This document shows, one piece after another, positions 6,098 through 13,075 of a stretch of DNA of 38,546 nucleotides. Below the pieces are notes generated by a model. The model did not search any database. It was not told the DNA's origin and worked only from the letters and a program-made list of their open reading frames with translations. How positions within the stretch are numbered: position 1 is the stretch's first letter; each line of letters begins with the position of its first letter. The position numbers were made by a program, and so were the translations under genes. The DNA is taken from contig JAHDGB010000006.1 in NCBI GenBank assembly GCA_020627885.1, positions 1-38,546 of the forward strand. The letters run 5' to 3'. Source of the DNA: Flavobacteriaceae bacterium. Lineage in GTDB: Bacteria; Bacteroidota; Bacteroidia; Flavobacteriales; Flavobacteriaceae.

Positions 6098-6397
6098 ATG
6101 AACGACAAAATAAAACTTTTAACTAAAGAGTTGAATAGATATAAGACAGAAAACAATAATCTAAAAAAAAGGGTTTCAGAATTAGTTGATTTTGTAAACG
6201 TGTATCAAACAGAAAACAGCAAAGACAAAGCGACTATCCAAGAATTAAGAAACTATAAAGAAGAAGTTAAAAAAGACTTCAAGAAAACTAAAATTTACAA
6301 AGGGCTAAAAAGTGAACTAAAAGCTCTTAATAAAAAGTTAATACAACAAAAAAGAATTATAAATAAATCACAAAAAACTTGCGAGATTCAAAAGTAA
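6098..6397 (+). CDS. Coiled-coil hypothetical protein (99 aa)
   Basis: Heptad-like spacing of Leu, Val and Ile from about residue 5 to 95 (KLLTKELNRYKTENNNLKKR and onward) predicts one long coiled coil. The protein is very basic at the end. It is preceded by an A-rich leader and a 76-base spacer without a clear promoter. Its last codons overlap the next promoter (6378). Function unknown; it may act as a small DNA- or protein-binding dimer. Confidence 0.7.
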   Translation: MNDKIKLLTKELNRYKTENNNLKKRVSELVDFVNVYQTENSKDKATIQELRNYKEEVKKDFKKTKIYKGLKSELKALNKKLIQQKRIINKSQKTCEIQK

Positions 6398-6409
6398 GTT
6401 GTAAATTTG
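6378..6409 (+). promoter_or_regulatory. Class 1 promoter (CTTGCGAGATT type)
   Basis: CTTG (6378-6381) in CTTGCGAGATT, a 20-bp spacer and TAAATTTG (6402-6409). The same CTTGCGAGATT string stands in the promoter at 7325. It lies inside the end of the coiled-coil gene. Confidence 0.75.
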
Positions 6410-6430
6410 AATAAATTAAAATATAATATT

Positions 6431-6604
6431 ATGAAGATTAAAAAATACATATTTGTAAAAGGTAACGAAACAAAAATAATAATAAGTACGTGTTTAGACG
6501 ACGCGATAGACGATCTAGGGAGTGTTGTTGATAATTCATTTGAATGGAGTTTTACTAAAAATGGTTTTAGCTTTCCTATTGGTTTATATTTAGAAATGTA
6601 TTAA
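6431..6604 (+). CDS. Hypothetical small protein (57 aa)
   Basis: The start is set at the ATG at 6431, not at an upstream in-frame TTG, because that TTG is part of the promoter -7 box. The product alternates beta-like strands (IKKYIFVKG, KIIISTC) with an acidic helix (LDDAIDDLG) and ends in aromatic residues. No family is recognised. Confidence 0.65.
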   Translation: MKIKKYIFVKGNETKIIISTCLDDAIDDLGSVVDNSFEWSFTKNGFSFPIGLYLEMY

Positions 6605-6615
6605 AATAAAATATT

Positions 6616-6804
6616 ATGAGTGATTACGACAAAGGACTTGAACTTATAAAAGAAGCTAAAATGTTAGTTCATAAAGCTTTGAAGAAAATAGAAGATTTTG
6701 AGGGGTTGGAAGATGAATTTAACGAAGATTTTGTAGGTGTTATAGATGACATGAAATTAAAGTTAACAACTGATTATGTTATATTAAAAACAATTTTAAA
6801 ATAA
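6616..6804 (+). CDS. Hypothetical small acidic helical protein (62 aa)
   Basis: Two acidic amphipathic helices (about 4-28 and 34-60) separated by a Glu/Asp-rich turn. It follows the previous gene by 11 bases with an AAATATT leader. The small gene at 6811 has a similar size and build, so the two may be distant relatives. Function unknown. Confidence 0.65.
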   Translation: MSDYDKGLELIKEAKMLVHKALKKIEDFEGLEDEFNEDFVGVIDDMKLKLTTDYVILKTILK

Positions 6805-6810
6805 GATATT

Positions 6811-6954
6811 ATGGAAACACAAAATCATTTAAAAGACGCTATTGAGTATTTGTTTTCTGCAATTATAGAACTAGAAAAAAGCGGAGACGAAGATCATCTT
6901 TTAGATAACAAAAACAAATTAAAATCAATTTATTATTCTTTGAAATATGATTAA
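6811..6954 (+). CDS. Small helical protein (47 aa)
   Basis: The ATG follows the same ATATT leader as the neighbour at 6616, and an ATGA-type overlap joins it to the next gene. It is predicted to be two helices (DAIEYLFSAIIELEKSG and KNKLKSIYYSLK). Unknown function; supported by tight operon packing. Confidence 0.55.
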   Translation: METQNHLKDAIEYLFSAIIELEKSGDEDHLLDNKNKLKSIYYSLKYD

Positions 6955-7105
6955 AATACGTAAGGAGAAAACTATACAAATTGAATGTAAAAACGAATTT
7001 GTTTTCGGTAAAATAATATGGTTTTATATGAAATTAGGGTATAAAATAGAAGGTGAAATTCATTTTGATGATGGTTTTATAGCTCAACTATCAAAATATT
7101 ATTAA
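6947..7105 (+). CDS. Small hypothetical protein (52 aa)
   Basis: Overlaps the previous gene by 8 bases and lies 3 bases before the next ATG. It looks like a small beta-alpha-beta unit: a basic strand at 1-12, FVFGKIIWFYMKLGYK (18-33), then an acidic strand. No family is recognised. Tight packing on both sides supports it. Confidence 0.55.
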   Translation: MIKIRKEKTIQIECKNEFVFGKIIWFYMKLGYKIEGEIHFDDGFIAQLSKYY

Positions 7106-7108
7106 ACA

Positions 7109-7315
7109 ATGAACCAACACGAAATAGTTAATAAAAAAAACGAAATAGTTAAACGGTTGTTTCAAATAAATAAAACCCGTTACTCTATTACGGGTACGGG
7201 TTGGAATTTAGGAATTAAAGACGTTGTGACTAACCTAGAAACAGGTAAACAAAGATCATTTTATAGAAGTGATTTAAAGAGATTTTTAATTAAAAATAAA
7301 GCGGTAAAAATATAA
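7109..7315 (+). CDS. Hypothetical small basic protein (68 aa)
   Basis: Basic protein with an N-terminal helix, a central TGTGWNLGIKDVVTNLETGKQ (28-48) that looks like a beta hairpin, and a C-terminal helix YRSDLKRFLIKN. Function unknown. It is the last gene of its unit before the promoter at 7325. Confidence 0.65.
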   Translation: MNQHEIVNKKNEIVKRLFQINKTRYSITGTGWNLGIKDVVTNLETGKQRSFYRSDLKRFLIKNKAVKI

Positions 7316-7324
7316 TAAAAAAAA

Positions 7325-7356
7325 CTTGCGAGATTGAAACAAAAACATTAATTTAG
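7325..7356 (+). promoter_or_regulatory. Class 1 promoter (CTTGCGAGATT type)
   Basis: CTTG (7325-7328), a 20-bp spacer and TAATTTAG (7349-7356), one mismatch from TAnnTTTG. It shares CTTGCGAGATT with the promoter at 6378 and precedes the gene at 7386. Confidence 0.6.
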
Positions 7357-7385
7357 CAATATAAATAAATTATAAAACCTAAAAT

Positions 7386-7613
7386 ATGTATTATTACGGA
7401 ACATACGAATTTAATAAATTATACAACTATACAGAACTTTTTGAAAACATAGAAGAGGCTGAACAATGGTATAATGATTGCGGAAAATGGCTAGAAAAAA
7501 AGTTTAACAGGGTGTTAATTTTAACAAAGTTCAGACAAACACCATACATTGACTCTGATATTTGTTTACATAAAGATGTTAAATATGATAAATTTGATAG
7601 AGATGCAGAATAA
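7386..7613 (+). CDS. Hypothetical protein (75 aa), aromatic-rich
   Basis: Rich in Tyr, Phe and Trp with a helix around EEAEQWYNDCGKWLEKKF (23-40). No family is recognised. First gene after the class 1 promoter at 7325. Confidence 0.65.
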   Translation: MYYYGTYEFNKLYNYTELFENIEEAEQWYNDCGKWLEKKFNRVLILTKFRQTPYIDSDICLHKDVKYDKFDRDAE

Positions 7614-7625
7614 AAATAAAAAACA

Positions 7626-7916
7626 ATGAATAAAATATTTCAATACATAATTAAATTACAAAGCGAATTACTACCTAGTAACGATAAATTAGCACACTTT
7701 TTTTACGGATTCTTTTATGGAATATTAGGTTTTGTTTTATACTTGATATTAGGTTGGTTGCCTTTTGTATTTGTAATACCCACTATATTTGGTGTTTACA
7801 AAGAAGCTAACGACCTAATTTATAAGAATGGTAAACCTGAATTAATGGATATTTTTTTTACAGTGTTACCAAGCTTAATTGTTTATAACTTAATATTGAT
7901 TGATTTATGGCTTTAG
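7626..7916 (+). CDS. Small integral membrane protein (96 aa)
   Basis: Two or three membrane segments are visible: about 25-43 (FFYGFFYGILGFVLYLILG), about 44-57 and about 74-94. A conserved-looking 'DKLAHFFYG' precedes the first, and 'YKEANDLIY..GK.ELMDI' lies between, a pattern resembling VanZ-like membrane proteins. The end overlaps the nuclease gene by 10 bases. Being among early genes, it is less likely to be the lysis holin. Modification of the host envelope is possible. Confidence 0.7.
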   Translation: MNKIFQYIIKLQSELLPSNDKLAHFFYGFFYGILGFVLYLILGWLPFVFVIPTIFGVYKEANDLIYKNGKPELMDIFFTVLPSLIVYNLILIDLWL

Positions 7917-8302
7917 TAAGAACAAAAGCAAGAAAAGACGCAAATCATAAGGAAATAGTAGACGGATTGAGAAAATTTGGCGCAAGTGTTTTAGATGTAT
8001 CGCAATTAAAAAACTGTTTCGATATCCTTGTAGGTTATAACGGTTTAGAATTTATCATGGAGATCAAAGACGGTAATAAACCACGAAGCAGCACTAAATT
8101 AACAAAAGGTGAACTTAAATTTAAACAAGAATGGAAAGGCTCAGAATACCATGTTGTGTATAGTTTAGAAGAAGCAATTAAAACAATTACATACGACAAT
8201 TCAGAGATGAACAAAAGTATTTCAAGCAGTAGAGAGTTTTTAAAAACTATTTCAGATGAAGAACTTGAAAGATTAATGAGTGAATTTGATGATTACGAAT
8301 AA
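7907..8302 (+). CDS. VRR-NUC domain nuclease
   Basis: This 131-aa protein has the compact PD-(D/E)XK layout of VRR-NUC nucleases. An N-terminal helix (RKDANHKEIVDGLRKFGASV, 10-29) leads to the catalytic pair D39 (FDILVGY) and E52-x-K54 (FIMEIK), followed by a KLTKGELKFKQEW helix (64-76) and a VVYSLEEAI strand-helix. Such proteins in phages act as Holliday junction resolvases or structure-specific nucleases in recombination or packaging. The last about 35 residues are an acidic extension. It starts inside the membrane protein gene, so the two are probably coupled in translation. Confidence 0.8.
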   Translation: MALVRTKARKDANHKEIVDGLRKFGASVLDVSQLKNCFDILVGYNGLEFIMEIKDGNKPRSSTKLTKGELKFKQEWKGSEYHVVYSLEEAIKTITYDNSEMNKSISSSREFLKTISDEELERLMSEFDDYE

Positions 8303-8342
8303 AAAAAGGAAACGAATATATAAAATTTAAAATAACAGAAAT

Positions 8343-8642
8343 ATGAATAAAACAGAATATCAAAAACAAAAATCAAAAATAGAAGAGCATATTAAATCAT
8401 TAATAGAAGAAAAAGAAATATTAAAAGAAAAATATATCAAATCGAATCAAGAGTTTTGCAAAGGTCAAAGAGTTATAATCACTGATGTAAAAGGTCGTAG
8501 ACACATTGGTTTTGTTTCATATATTTCAGTAGATAATAAAGGTGGTTTTAATTATAGATTTCTAAAATGTAAGAAAGACGGCAATCCTTCTAAACACGAA
8601 CTTTGGGTTTTTAGGATTAACGACATAAAAGCTTTTAATTGA
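8343..8642 (+). CDS. Hypothetical protein (99 aa): coiled coil plus SH3-like domain
   Basis: Residues 1-38 form a Lys/Glu-rich coiled coil. Residues 40-97 read as a small beta-barrel (CKGQRVIITDVKGRRHIGFV then strands with Gly/Phe), similar in style to the protein at 32. No named family. It closes the early block before the late-type promoter of the terS operon. Confidence 0.7.
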   Translation: MNKTEYQKQKSKIEEHIKSLIEEKEILKEKYIKSNQEFCKGQRVIITDVKGRRHIGFVSYISVDNKGGFNYRFLKCKKDGNPSKHELWVFRINDIKAFN

Positions 8643-8663
8643 ATTAAAAAACACATTACTAAA

Positions 8664-8678
8664 TTTTTTGTATATTTG
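8664..8678 (+). promoter_or_regulatory. Class 2 promoter of the terS operon, leaderless
   Basis: TTTTTTG (8664-8670) joined to TATATTTG (8671-8678), the same 15 bases as at 323-337. Only CTAT separates the box from the ATG at 8683. No -33 TTTG stands at the 20-bp distance. Transcription should start on or next to the ATG. Confidence 0.7.
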
Positions 8679-8682
8679 CTAT

Positions 8683-8874
8683 ATGTTAAAACGTGTAGCA
8701 AATTTTTTATTTCCTGAATTTAGTGAATGGCAAGATGTTTATATAAATTATAATAACGCAACAGGCTACGTTACTTTATTACAAGAAAGAAGGAATTTAA
8801 GAACTAACAAAAAGCAATTAAATGTTGTTAGAAAGTTAGTCAATGATTACGCTTTTAACGCTATAAATACTTGA
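8683..8874 (+). CDS. Hypothetical protein (63 aa), first gene of terS operon
   Basis: The start is set at the ATG at 8683. An upstream in-frame TTG would lie within the promoter. The product is basic, starts MLKRVANFLFPEF and ends with a helix of Arg/Lys/Val. No family is recognised. It precedes the small terminase gene by 4 bases and is probably a late-expressed packaging or head-associated protein. The mRNA appears leaderless. Confidence 0.7.
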   Translation: MLKRVANFLFPEFSEWQDVYINYNNATGYVTLLQERRNLRTNKKQLNVVRKLVNDYAFNAINT

Positions 8875-8878
8875 TAAA

Positions 8879-9307
8879 ATGGGAAATAAAAAAGGGGTTA
8901 AGAGATATTCGTATAATGTAAATAATAAATACAATCAGAAACACACAGAAGAAGAAGCGGAAAATCTTTTTTGGGAGATGTTTGAAGATGTAAGAGACGA
9001 TAAAGAGATGCTTTGCGTTCAAGATGTTTATCTTAATAAAGGTATTCCTGAAAGCACGTATTATTGGTTGATTAATAATTATAACACGGTTGCAGATATT
9101 GCAAAAGACATCAAAGCTGTTTTACTTTCGAGAATAAATAAAGGTTCTTTAAAAGGAGATTTAGTTTCAACACCTTCGATTTGGAGAATGAAACAACTCG
9201 GAGAGAAAGACAAGCAAGAAGTTGTAAATACTAATGTAGATGTACCAATAACCGAAGAAGATATAAAAAGAGCTAAAAAAATTATTGAAGAAGAAGATTT
9301 GTTTTAA
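8879..9307 (+). CDS. terS: Terminase small subunit
   Basis: The small subunit recognises phage DNA and presents it to the large terminase for cutting and packaging. The 142-aa product has an N-terminal helical region with a helix-turn-helix-like stretch (VQDVYLNKGIPESTYYWLIN, about 47-66). The segment STPSIWRMKQLGEKDKQEV (97-115) mirrors the '(S)(T)xxxIFxLKNxGWxDKQEV' signature of many small terminases. An acidic C-terminal tail follows, which often contacts the large subunit. It is followed by a terminator. Unusually, terL lies almost 2 kb downstream, behind an island of other genes. Confidence 0.8.
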   Translation: MGNKKGVKRYSYNVNNKYNQKHTEEEAENLFWEMFEDVRDDKEMLCVQDVYLNKGIPESTYYWLINNYNTVADIAKDIKAVLLSRINKGSLKGDLVSTPSIWRMKQLGEKDKQEVVNTNVDVPITEEDIKRAKKIIEEEDLF

Positions 9308-9345
9308 CTAAGTTTTCATAGTGTTTTATTTTTTTAATTATGATT

Positions 9346-9379
9346 AAACCGTAAAAAATTTAATTTTTTACGGTTTTTT
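9346..9379 (+). terminator. Terminator after terS
   Basis: Perfect 15-bp stem AAACCGTAAAAAATT (9346-9360) / complement (9362-9376) followed by Ts. It closes the terS unit just before the island promoter. Confidence 0.9.
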
Positions 9380-9380
9380 C

Positions 9381-9411
9381 TTTGTAGTTACGTTTTTTAG
9401 TTGTAAGTTTG
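9381..9411 (+). promoter_or_regulatory. Class 1 promoter of the terS-terL island
   Basis: TTTG (9381-9384, in TTTGTAGTTAC), a 19-bp spacer and TAAGTTTG (9404-9411), then TAATGTAATTA and an A-rich leader to the ATG at 9438. Confidence 0.75.
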
Positions 9412-9437
9412 TAATGTAATTATAAAATAAAAACAAA

Positions 9438-9641
9438 ATGAATAAAATACTATTTATTTACAAAAGACAATTTAACGAAAATATTACTCTTGTCGCTAAT
9501 AATTTAAGAGATTTAAAAGATTATTTAATTGATAATTATAATTTTGACGATGTTGTAGTTAAAAACGACCATATTTTAATACAAGAATATTGTGGTGACG
9601 AATACGAGGTAGTTGTTTTTGAATGGGTTAAACATATTTAA
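9438..9641 (+). CDS. Hypothetical protein (67 aa), terS-terL island
   Basis: Beta-alpha-beta look: a strand NKILFIYKRQF, a helix NLRDLKDYLIDNYN and an acidic end with strands HILIQEYC and YEVVVFEWV. First gene of the early-type island. Small phage inhibitor proteins can have this kind of build, but no family is recognised. Confidence 0.65.
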   Translation: MNKILFIYKRQFNENITLVANNLRDLKDYLIDNYNFDDVVVKNDHILIQEYCGDEYEVVVFEWVKHI

Positions 9642-9642
9642 T

Positions 9643-9867
9643 ATGAATACAAAACAAATTTTAGACGAAATGAAACCGACTACGCATTTCTGGGCGTTGT
9701 GTGATGGTTTACTTATTGTGTTAGCTAAACAACATGATGATTACTTTTCTGTTTGCGGTGATTGGGAGTGCGGATATGATTCTGACGATATAGACGAAGT
9801 ACTGCAAGTTATAGAAGTGCCAAAAGGTTACGAAAAACATGGTTTTGTTTATTTTAGGGCACGATAA
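9643..9867 (+). CDS. Hypothetical protein (74 aa), Trp/Cys-rich, terS-terL island
   Basis: The start is placed at the ATG at 9643, one base after the previous stop. A longer frame from an in-frame TTG would run back into the neighbour. The product contains HFWALCDGLLIVLAKQHDDYF (20-40 region), CGDWECGYDSDDIDEVLQVI and an acidic middle. No family is recognised. Its last codons carry the GCACGATAAT sequence that recurs after each of the next two genes. Confidence 0.65.
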   Translation: MNTKQILDEMKPTTHFWALCDGLLIVLAKQHDDYFSVCGDWECGYDSDDIDEVLQVIEVPKGYEKHGFVYFRAR

Positions 9868-9890
9868 TTAACACGTTAAAACAAATAAAA

Positions 9891-10325
9891 ATGATAAATT
9901 ACGAAAACTTAAAAAGAGCAAAAGAGTTGCTTAAAACTATACCTGAGGATAGGTTTAGTATGGATGATTTTATAACATGTAAAAACCCAGATTTACAAGA
10001 TGTTTTAAACCCTTGTGATAGTGTTTGCTGTGTTATTGGTCATTGTGTTGTTTTAGATATAGAAACAAATTTAAAAAAATACAGCTATAGTTACAGTTTT
10101 GATTATGGTGGTTGGAGTTACAGTTTTTTTGGTTTTGAGTATGATTCTGATTTATGGAATTTTCTTTTTAGTGAAATTTGGGTATATGTAGACAATACTT
10201 TAAAAGGTGCTATTAAAAGAATTGAATATGTTTTAAATAACAGAGATTTTGCAAAAAAACTAGATAATACACCGAATATTATTGATGATTCAGATTATAA
10301 AGAATGGTATAAGCTTTACAAATAG
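9891..10325 (+). CDS. Phage protein of the CxxxCxxGH type (144 aa), copy 1
   Basis: Belongs to a family often seen in phage early regions but without a known function, recognised by a Cys-rich core followed by Gly-His or Gly-Trp. Here it is CDSVCCVIGH (42-51). Also typical are the N-terminal helix ENLKRAKELLKTIPEDRF (5-22) and the later LWNFLFSEIWVYVDNTLKGA and IKRIEYVL. Many aromatic residues fill the middle (about 62-85). The Cys/His cluster could bind a metal. It is the first of two tandem copies. Confidence 0.75.
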   Translation: MINYENLKRAKELLKTIPEDRFSMDDFITCKNPDLQDVLNPCDSVCCVIGHCVVLDIETNLKKYSYSYSFDYGGWSYSFFGFEYDSDLWNFLFSEIWVYVDNTLKGAIKRIEYVLNNRDFAKKLDNTPNIIDDSDYKEWYKLYK

Positions 10326-10357
10326 GCACGATAATTGATATATTAAAACAAATAAAA

Positions 10358-10786
10358 ATGATAAATTACGAAAACTTAAAAAGAGCAAAAGAATTGCTTA
10401 AAACTATACCTGAGGATAGGTTTGATATGAAACATTATACTAATAAAAACTGCAACACTGTTAGTCAAGTTCAAAACACTTGCAATAGTGTTTGTTGTGT
10501 TATTGGTCACTGTGTTGTTTTAGATAACTATGACAACTTGATTAAATATGAGGACTATGTTTTTAATTATCATTTATGGAGTAGATCGTTTTTTGGAATA
10601 AAAAAAGGTTATTTATGGGATTTTCTTTTTTCTGGCAATTGGTTTAGTACAGATAACACTGTAAAAGGTGCTATTAAAAGAATTGACTATGTTTTAAATA
10701 ATAAAGGGTTTTCAGAAGAATTAAATAATTCGTTTTATTACCTTGAAAACTCACACTATAAAGAATGGTATAAGCTTTACAAATAG
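10358..10786 (+). CDS. Phage protein of the CxxxCxxGH type (142 aa), copy 2
   Basis: Paralogue of the gene at 9891. Residues 1-22 are identical, CNSVCCVIGH (42-51) and the DNT.KGAIKRI.YVLNN end are kept, and the region 23-40 and the aromatic middle differ strongly. Conserved ends with a diverged centre suggest selection for different targets or ligands. The tail WYKLYK is the same in both. Confidence 0.75.
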   Translation: MINYENLKRAKELLKTIPEDRFDMKHYTNKNCNTVSQVQNTCNSVCCVIGHCVVLDNYDNLIKYEDYVFNYHLWSRSFFGIKKGYLWDFLFSGNWFSTDNTVKGAIKRIDYVLNNKGFSEELNNSFYYLENSHYKEWYKLYK

Positions 10787-10826
10787 GCACAATAATTGAT
10801 ATATTAATAATTAAAACAATAATAAA

Positions 10827-11132
10827 ATGGGAGTAGATTACTCAGCCTATTACGGGTTAGGCGTAAAAATTAAACACAAGGAATTAAATAAAAACGAATT
10901 AATTGAGTTTTTAGAATATAAACTTCAAAGTGATATGTTTGTTTATTTTGAAGTAGGAGAAGAATGTTATACAGGCGAAGAGAATGATGTTTATTTAGTT
11001 TACAAAGATGATGATGTAATAAAAGAACAGGATTTTACTGTTTTAAGTATGCAGATGGATAATTTTATAAGAAAGAACGATTTAATTAGATTGACTGATT
11101 TCGGGATAATTGGCGGTTTACACATTCATTAA
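10827..11132 (+). CDS. Hypothetical protein (101 aa), MGVDYSAYYGLG type
   Basis: The N-terminus MGVDYSAYYGLGVKI resembles a group of small phage proteins of unknown function that begin 'M(G/S)xDYxAxxGxG'. The rest is acidic, with alternating strands (MFVYFEVGEECYTGEEND, VYLVYKDDD) and a final helix-strand. It uses the AAAACAATAATAAA leader. Last intact gene of the terS-terL island. Confidence 0.7.
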   Translation: MGVDYSAYYGLGVKIKHKELNKNELIEFLEYKLQSDMFVYFEVGEECYTGEENDVYLVYKDDDVIKEQDFTVLSMQMDNFIRKNDLIRLTDFGIIGGLHIH

Positions 11133-11156
11133 TAATTAAAATAAAAACAATAATTT

Positions 11157-11232
11157 ATGAGCTGGGGGGGCTAAGATTTTAAAATTTTTAGAAAAATTAG
11201 GAGAAGGCGCTGCTTATGCGCTTAGAAATTAG
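11157..11232 (+). pseudogene. Small ORF broken by a 7-G run (or a phase-variable peptide)
   Basis: An ATG with an A-rich leader (AAAACAATAATTT) starts at 11157 but meets TAA after 5 codons, because seven Gs lie at 11164-11170. With six Gs the frame would run to TAG at 11230-11232 and give a 24-aa peptide, MSWG followed by AKILKFLEKLGEGAAYALRN, which looks like an amphipathic helix. This could be a natural on/off G-tract, a recent indel or a sequencing error. Confidence 0.5.
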
Positions 11233-11233
11233 A

Positions 11234-11247
11234 TTTTTGTATCTTTG
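11234..11247 (+). promoter_or_regulatory. Class 2 promoter of terL, leaderless
   Basis: TTTTTG (11234-11239) joined to TATCTTTG (11240-11247). Exactly 4 nt (CTAA) lie between the box and the ATG at 11252. No -33 TTTG lies at 20 bp. Confidence 0.7.
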
Positions 11248-11251
11248 CTAA

Positions 11252-12739
11252 ATGCAGAGAGTTTATACAAGAGCAGAGTTAATAGCAATACGGGAGAGGT
11301 GCGACAGGGATTTGTTGTACTTCACCCGTTTTTTTTATTTTCTACTAAATAACAAGAAGTTTATAGTTAATTGGCACCATGAAGAACTATGTAAACATTT
11401 TGAAGATTTAACAAGTTATAAGCTTGATTTACTAAACATAAATATTCCGCCTCGTTGTTCAAAAACGGAAATAATGAAAATGGCTATTTGTAGAGGTATC
11501 GGGATGCGTCACTCTTCAAATTGGCTTTATATAACTGCTTCGGACACTCTACGTAAAAAGACAACAGTAGAAATGCGTAGAATATTAACACACCCGTATT
11601 TTAAAATAATGTACGGTCTTGAAATTGAGAAAGATCAAAACAGCAGAGAAACAATAGGATTCGTAGGTGGTGGAAGTTTAACGACTTGTAGTATATTTGG
11701 TCAAATTACAGGGTTTGGAGCGGGTGAAATGACTGACAGAGAAGTAATAAATCACACGGCAACAGAAGAAGAAAAAAAAAGAGTTGTAAGTTTAATAAAG
11801 GGTTTTGAAGGTGCTATTTTTTGTGATGATCTTAACAAGATTAAAGATTCTGAATCCTTAAACGCAAACAACCAAGCAGTTATAGATACCGTTTTTGATA
11901 CTGTTTTTTCTCGTAAAAATTCAAATGACACTCCTTTTGCGAATATTCAACAAAGAGCGGGTACGGAAGATGTAACAAACGGATTGTTAGAGTTATACGG
12001 AATAGACGAAAACCCAAAAGAAACAATTGAAATACAAGGCGCAAGGTTCGTTATAATGCCTGTTATTTATCCTGACGGTCGATTATTATGGGAGTTTAGA
12101 TATCCTTTACATAAAATAGAGCAACTACGAACGTCTGTTAAAACAGGTGCGATATTTGATACTCAATATATGCAGAACCCTACTACTAACGACGATTTAG
12201 TATTCCCTAAAAAAGATTTAAATTACTTTACTTTAGATGAATTAAACAAAGAACATTCAGAGTATAATTGCGGAGCTATTGATGTAGCAGACGAGGGTAC
12301 AGATTGTTTGTCTTTCCCTCATGGTATTTTAATAGGTCGAGATTTTTATGTTACTGATTGGATATTCACAAAAGACAACACAGAGATCACAGCCCCACGT
12401 GTAGCTGCTAACATTAGTTTACATAAATTAGATTTAACAGCAATAGAATCAAACAACCATGGAGCGGTATTTTGTAAGAATGTAGCGAACTTAACAAACG
12501 GTTATTTAATGCCTTTGCATAACGAAGGTAACAAGCATTCAAGGATAAACCACGAAGCTATAAATGTGCGTTTGAATTTCTTCTTTAGATCAGATATTGA
12601 AATAGGTTCTGAGTATTATTTAGCTATGAAAGCGTTAACGAGTTATCATAAAACTAAAAACAAAGAAGATGATGCACCTGACTCAATCGCTTTACTTTCT
12701 AAAGTGTTAAGAACTCGTTTCCCTGAAAGATTTTATTAA
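11252..12739 (+). CDS. terL: Terminase large subunit
   Basis: The motor and nuclease that translocates phage DNA into the prohead (495 aa). The N-terminal ATPase has a Walker A variant in PPRCSKTE (66-73), an ITASDTL segment (94-100) and the Walker B AIFCDD at 188-193. The C-terminal RNase H-like nuclease shows D344 (AIDVADEG), E399 (AIES) and the final acidic pair in DDAPDS (473-478), the expected three metal sites. Length is normal for the family. The predicted transcript is leaderless, starting at the ATG. It forms a unit of its own, unlike the usual terS-terL pair. Confidence 0.95.
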   Translation: MQRVYTRAELIAIRERCDRDLLYFTRFFYFLLNNKKFIVNWHHEELCKHFEDLTSYKLDLLNINIPPRCSKTEIMKMAICRGIGMRHSSNWLYITASDTLRKKTTVEMRRILTHPYFKIMYGLEIEKDQNSRETIGFVGGGSLTTCSIFGQITGFGAGEMTDREVINHTATEEEKKRVVSLIKGFEGAIFCDDLNKIKDSESLNANNQAVIDTVFDTVFSRKNSNDTPFANIQQRAGTEDVTNGLLELYGIDENPKETIEIQGARFVIMPVIYPDGRLLWEFRYPLHKIEQLRTSVKTGAIFDTQYMQNPTTNDDLVFPKKDLNYFTLDELNKEHSEYNCGAIDVADEGTDCLSFPHGILIGRDFYVTDWIFTKDNTEITAPRVAANISLHKLDLTAIESNNHGAVFCKNVANLTNGYLMPLHNEGNKHSRINHEAINVRLNFFFRSDIEIGSEYYLAMKALTSYHKTKNKEDDAPDSIALLSKVLRTRFPERFY

Positions 12740-12744
12740 AAATA

Positions 12745-12776
12745 TTTGGTGGTTTCGTTTTTAAGTTATATCTTTA
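12745..12776 (+). promoter_or_regulatory. Class 1 promoter (TTTGGTGGTT)
   Basis: TTTG (12745-12748) in TTTGGTGGTTT, a 20-bp spacer and TATCTTTA (12769-12776), then CATTGTAATTA. It serves the secreted protein gene at 12800. Confidence 0.75.
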
Positions 12777-12799
12777 CATTGTAATTAAAAAACAATAAA

Positions 12800-13075
12800 A
12801 TGAAAACAATATTAACATTAACAGTAATACTAATTAGTTTAAAAGTATTTAGCCAAGAAATTAAAGTTAATTATAATAGTGATTATAGTTTATTGTCTAT
12901 AAAATCAGATATTAAATTAGATGAAGTTACTTTTGACACAGTGGAAGAAAAACCTGTATTTCTTAATAAAAGCTATACTTATAACAAGGTGGTTGACTTA
13001 AAACAACGAAAAATCATCACTTTAAACACTAAAAAACTAAACGTAAAAAAAATATTTATTAATTCACTTGCGTAG
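12800..13075 (+). CDS. Small secreted/periplasmic protein (91 aa)
   Basis: A clear Sec signal peptide opens the protein: basic MK, a hydrophobic run TILTLTVILISLKV, then FSQ before Glu20, the common cleavage style in Bacteroidota. The mature about 72 residues are beta-prone and Lys-rich with no cysteine, and no family is recognised. An exported protein made from an early-type promoter fits a job at the cell envelope, such as exclusion of other phages. That is inference only. Confidence 0.75.
   Translation: MKTILTLTVILISLKVFSQEIKVNYNSDYSLLSIKSDIKLDEVTFDTVEEKPVFLNKSYTYNKVVDLKQRKIITLNTKKLNVKKIFINSLA

Larger units (their letters stand above)
9859..10804 (+). repeat. Tandem gene duplication with repeated boundary sequence
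   Basis: GCACGATAATT and the following A-rich leader (ATATTAAAACAAATAAAA type) occur at 9859 and 10326; a variant GCACAATAATT starts at 10787. The unit is about 461-467 bp and holds the two paralogous genes at 9891 and 10358. Their first 22 codons are nearly identical in DNA, while the middles have diverged. The repeated boundary marks a tandem duplication. Confidence 0.85.
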
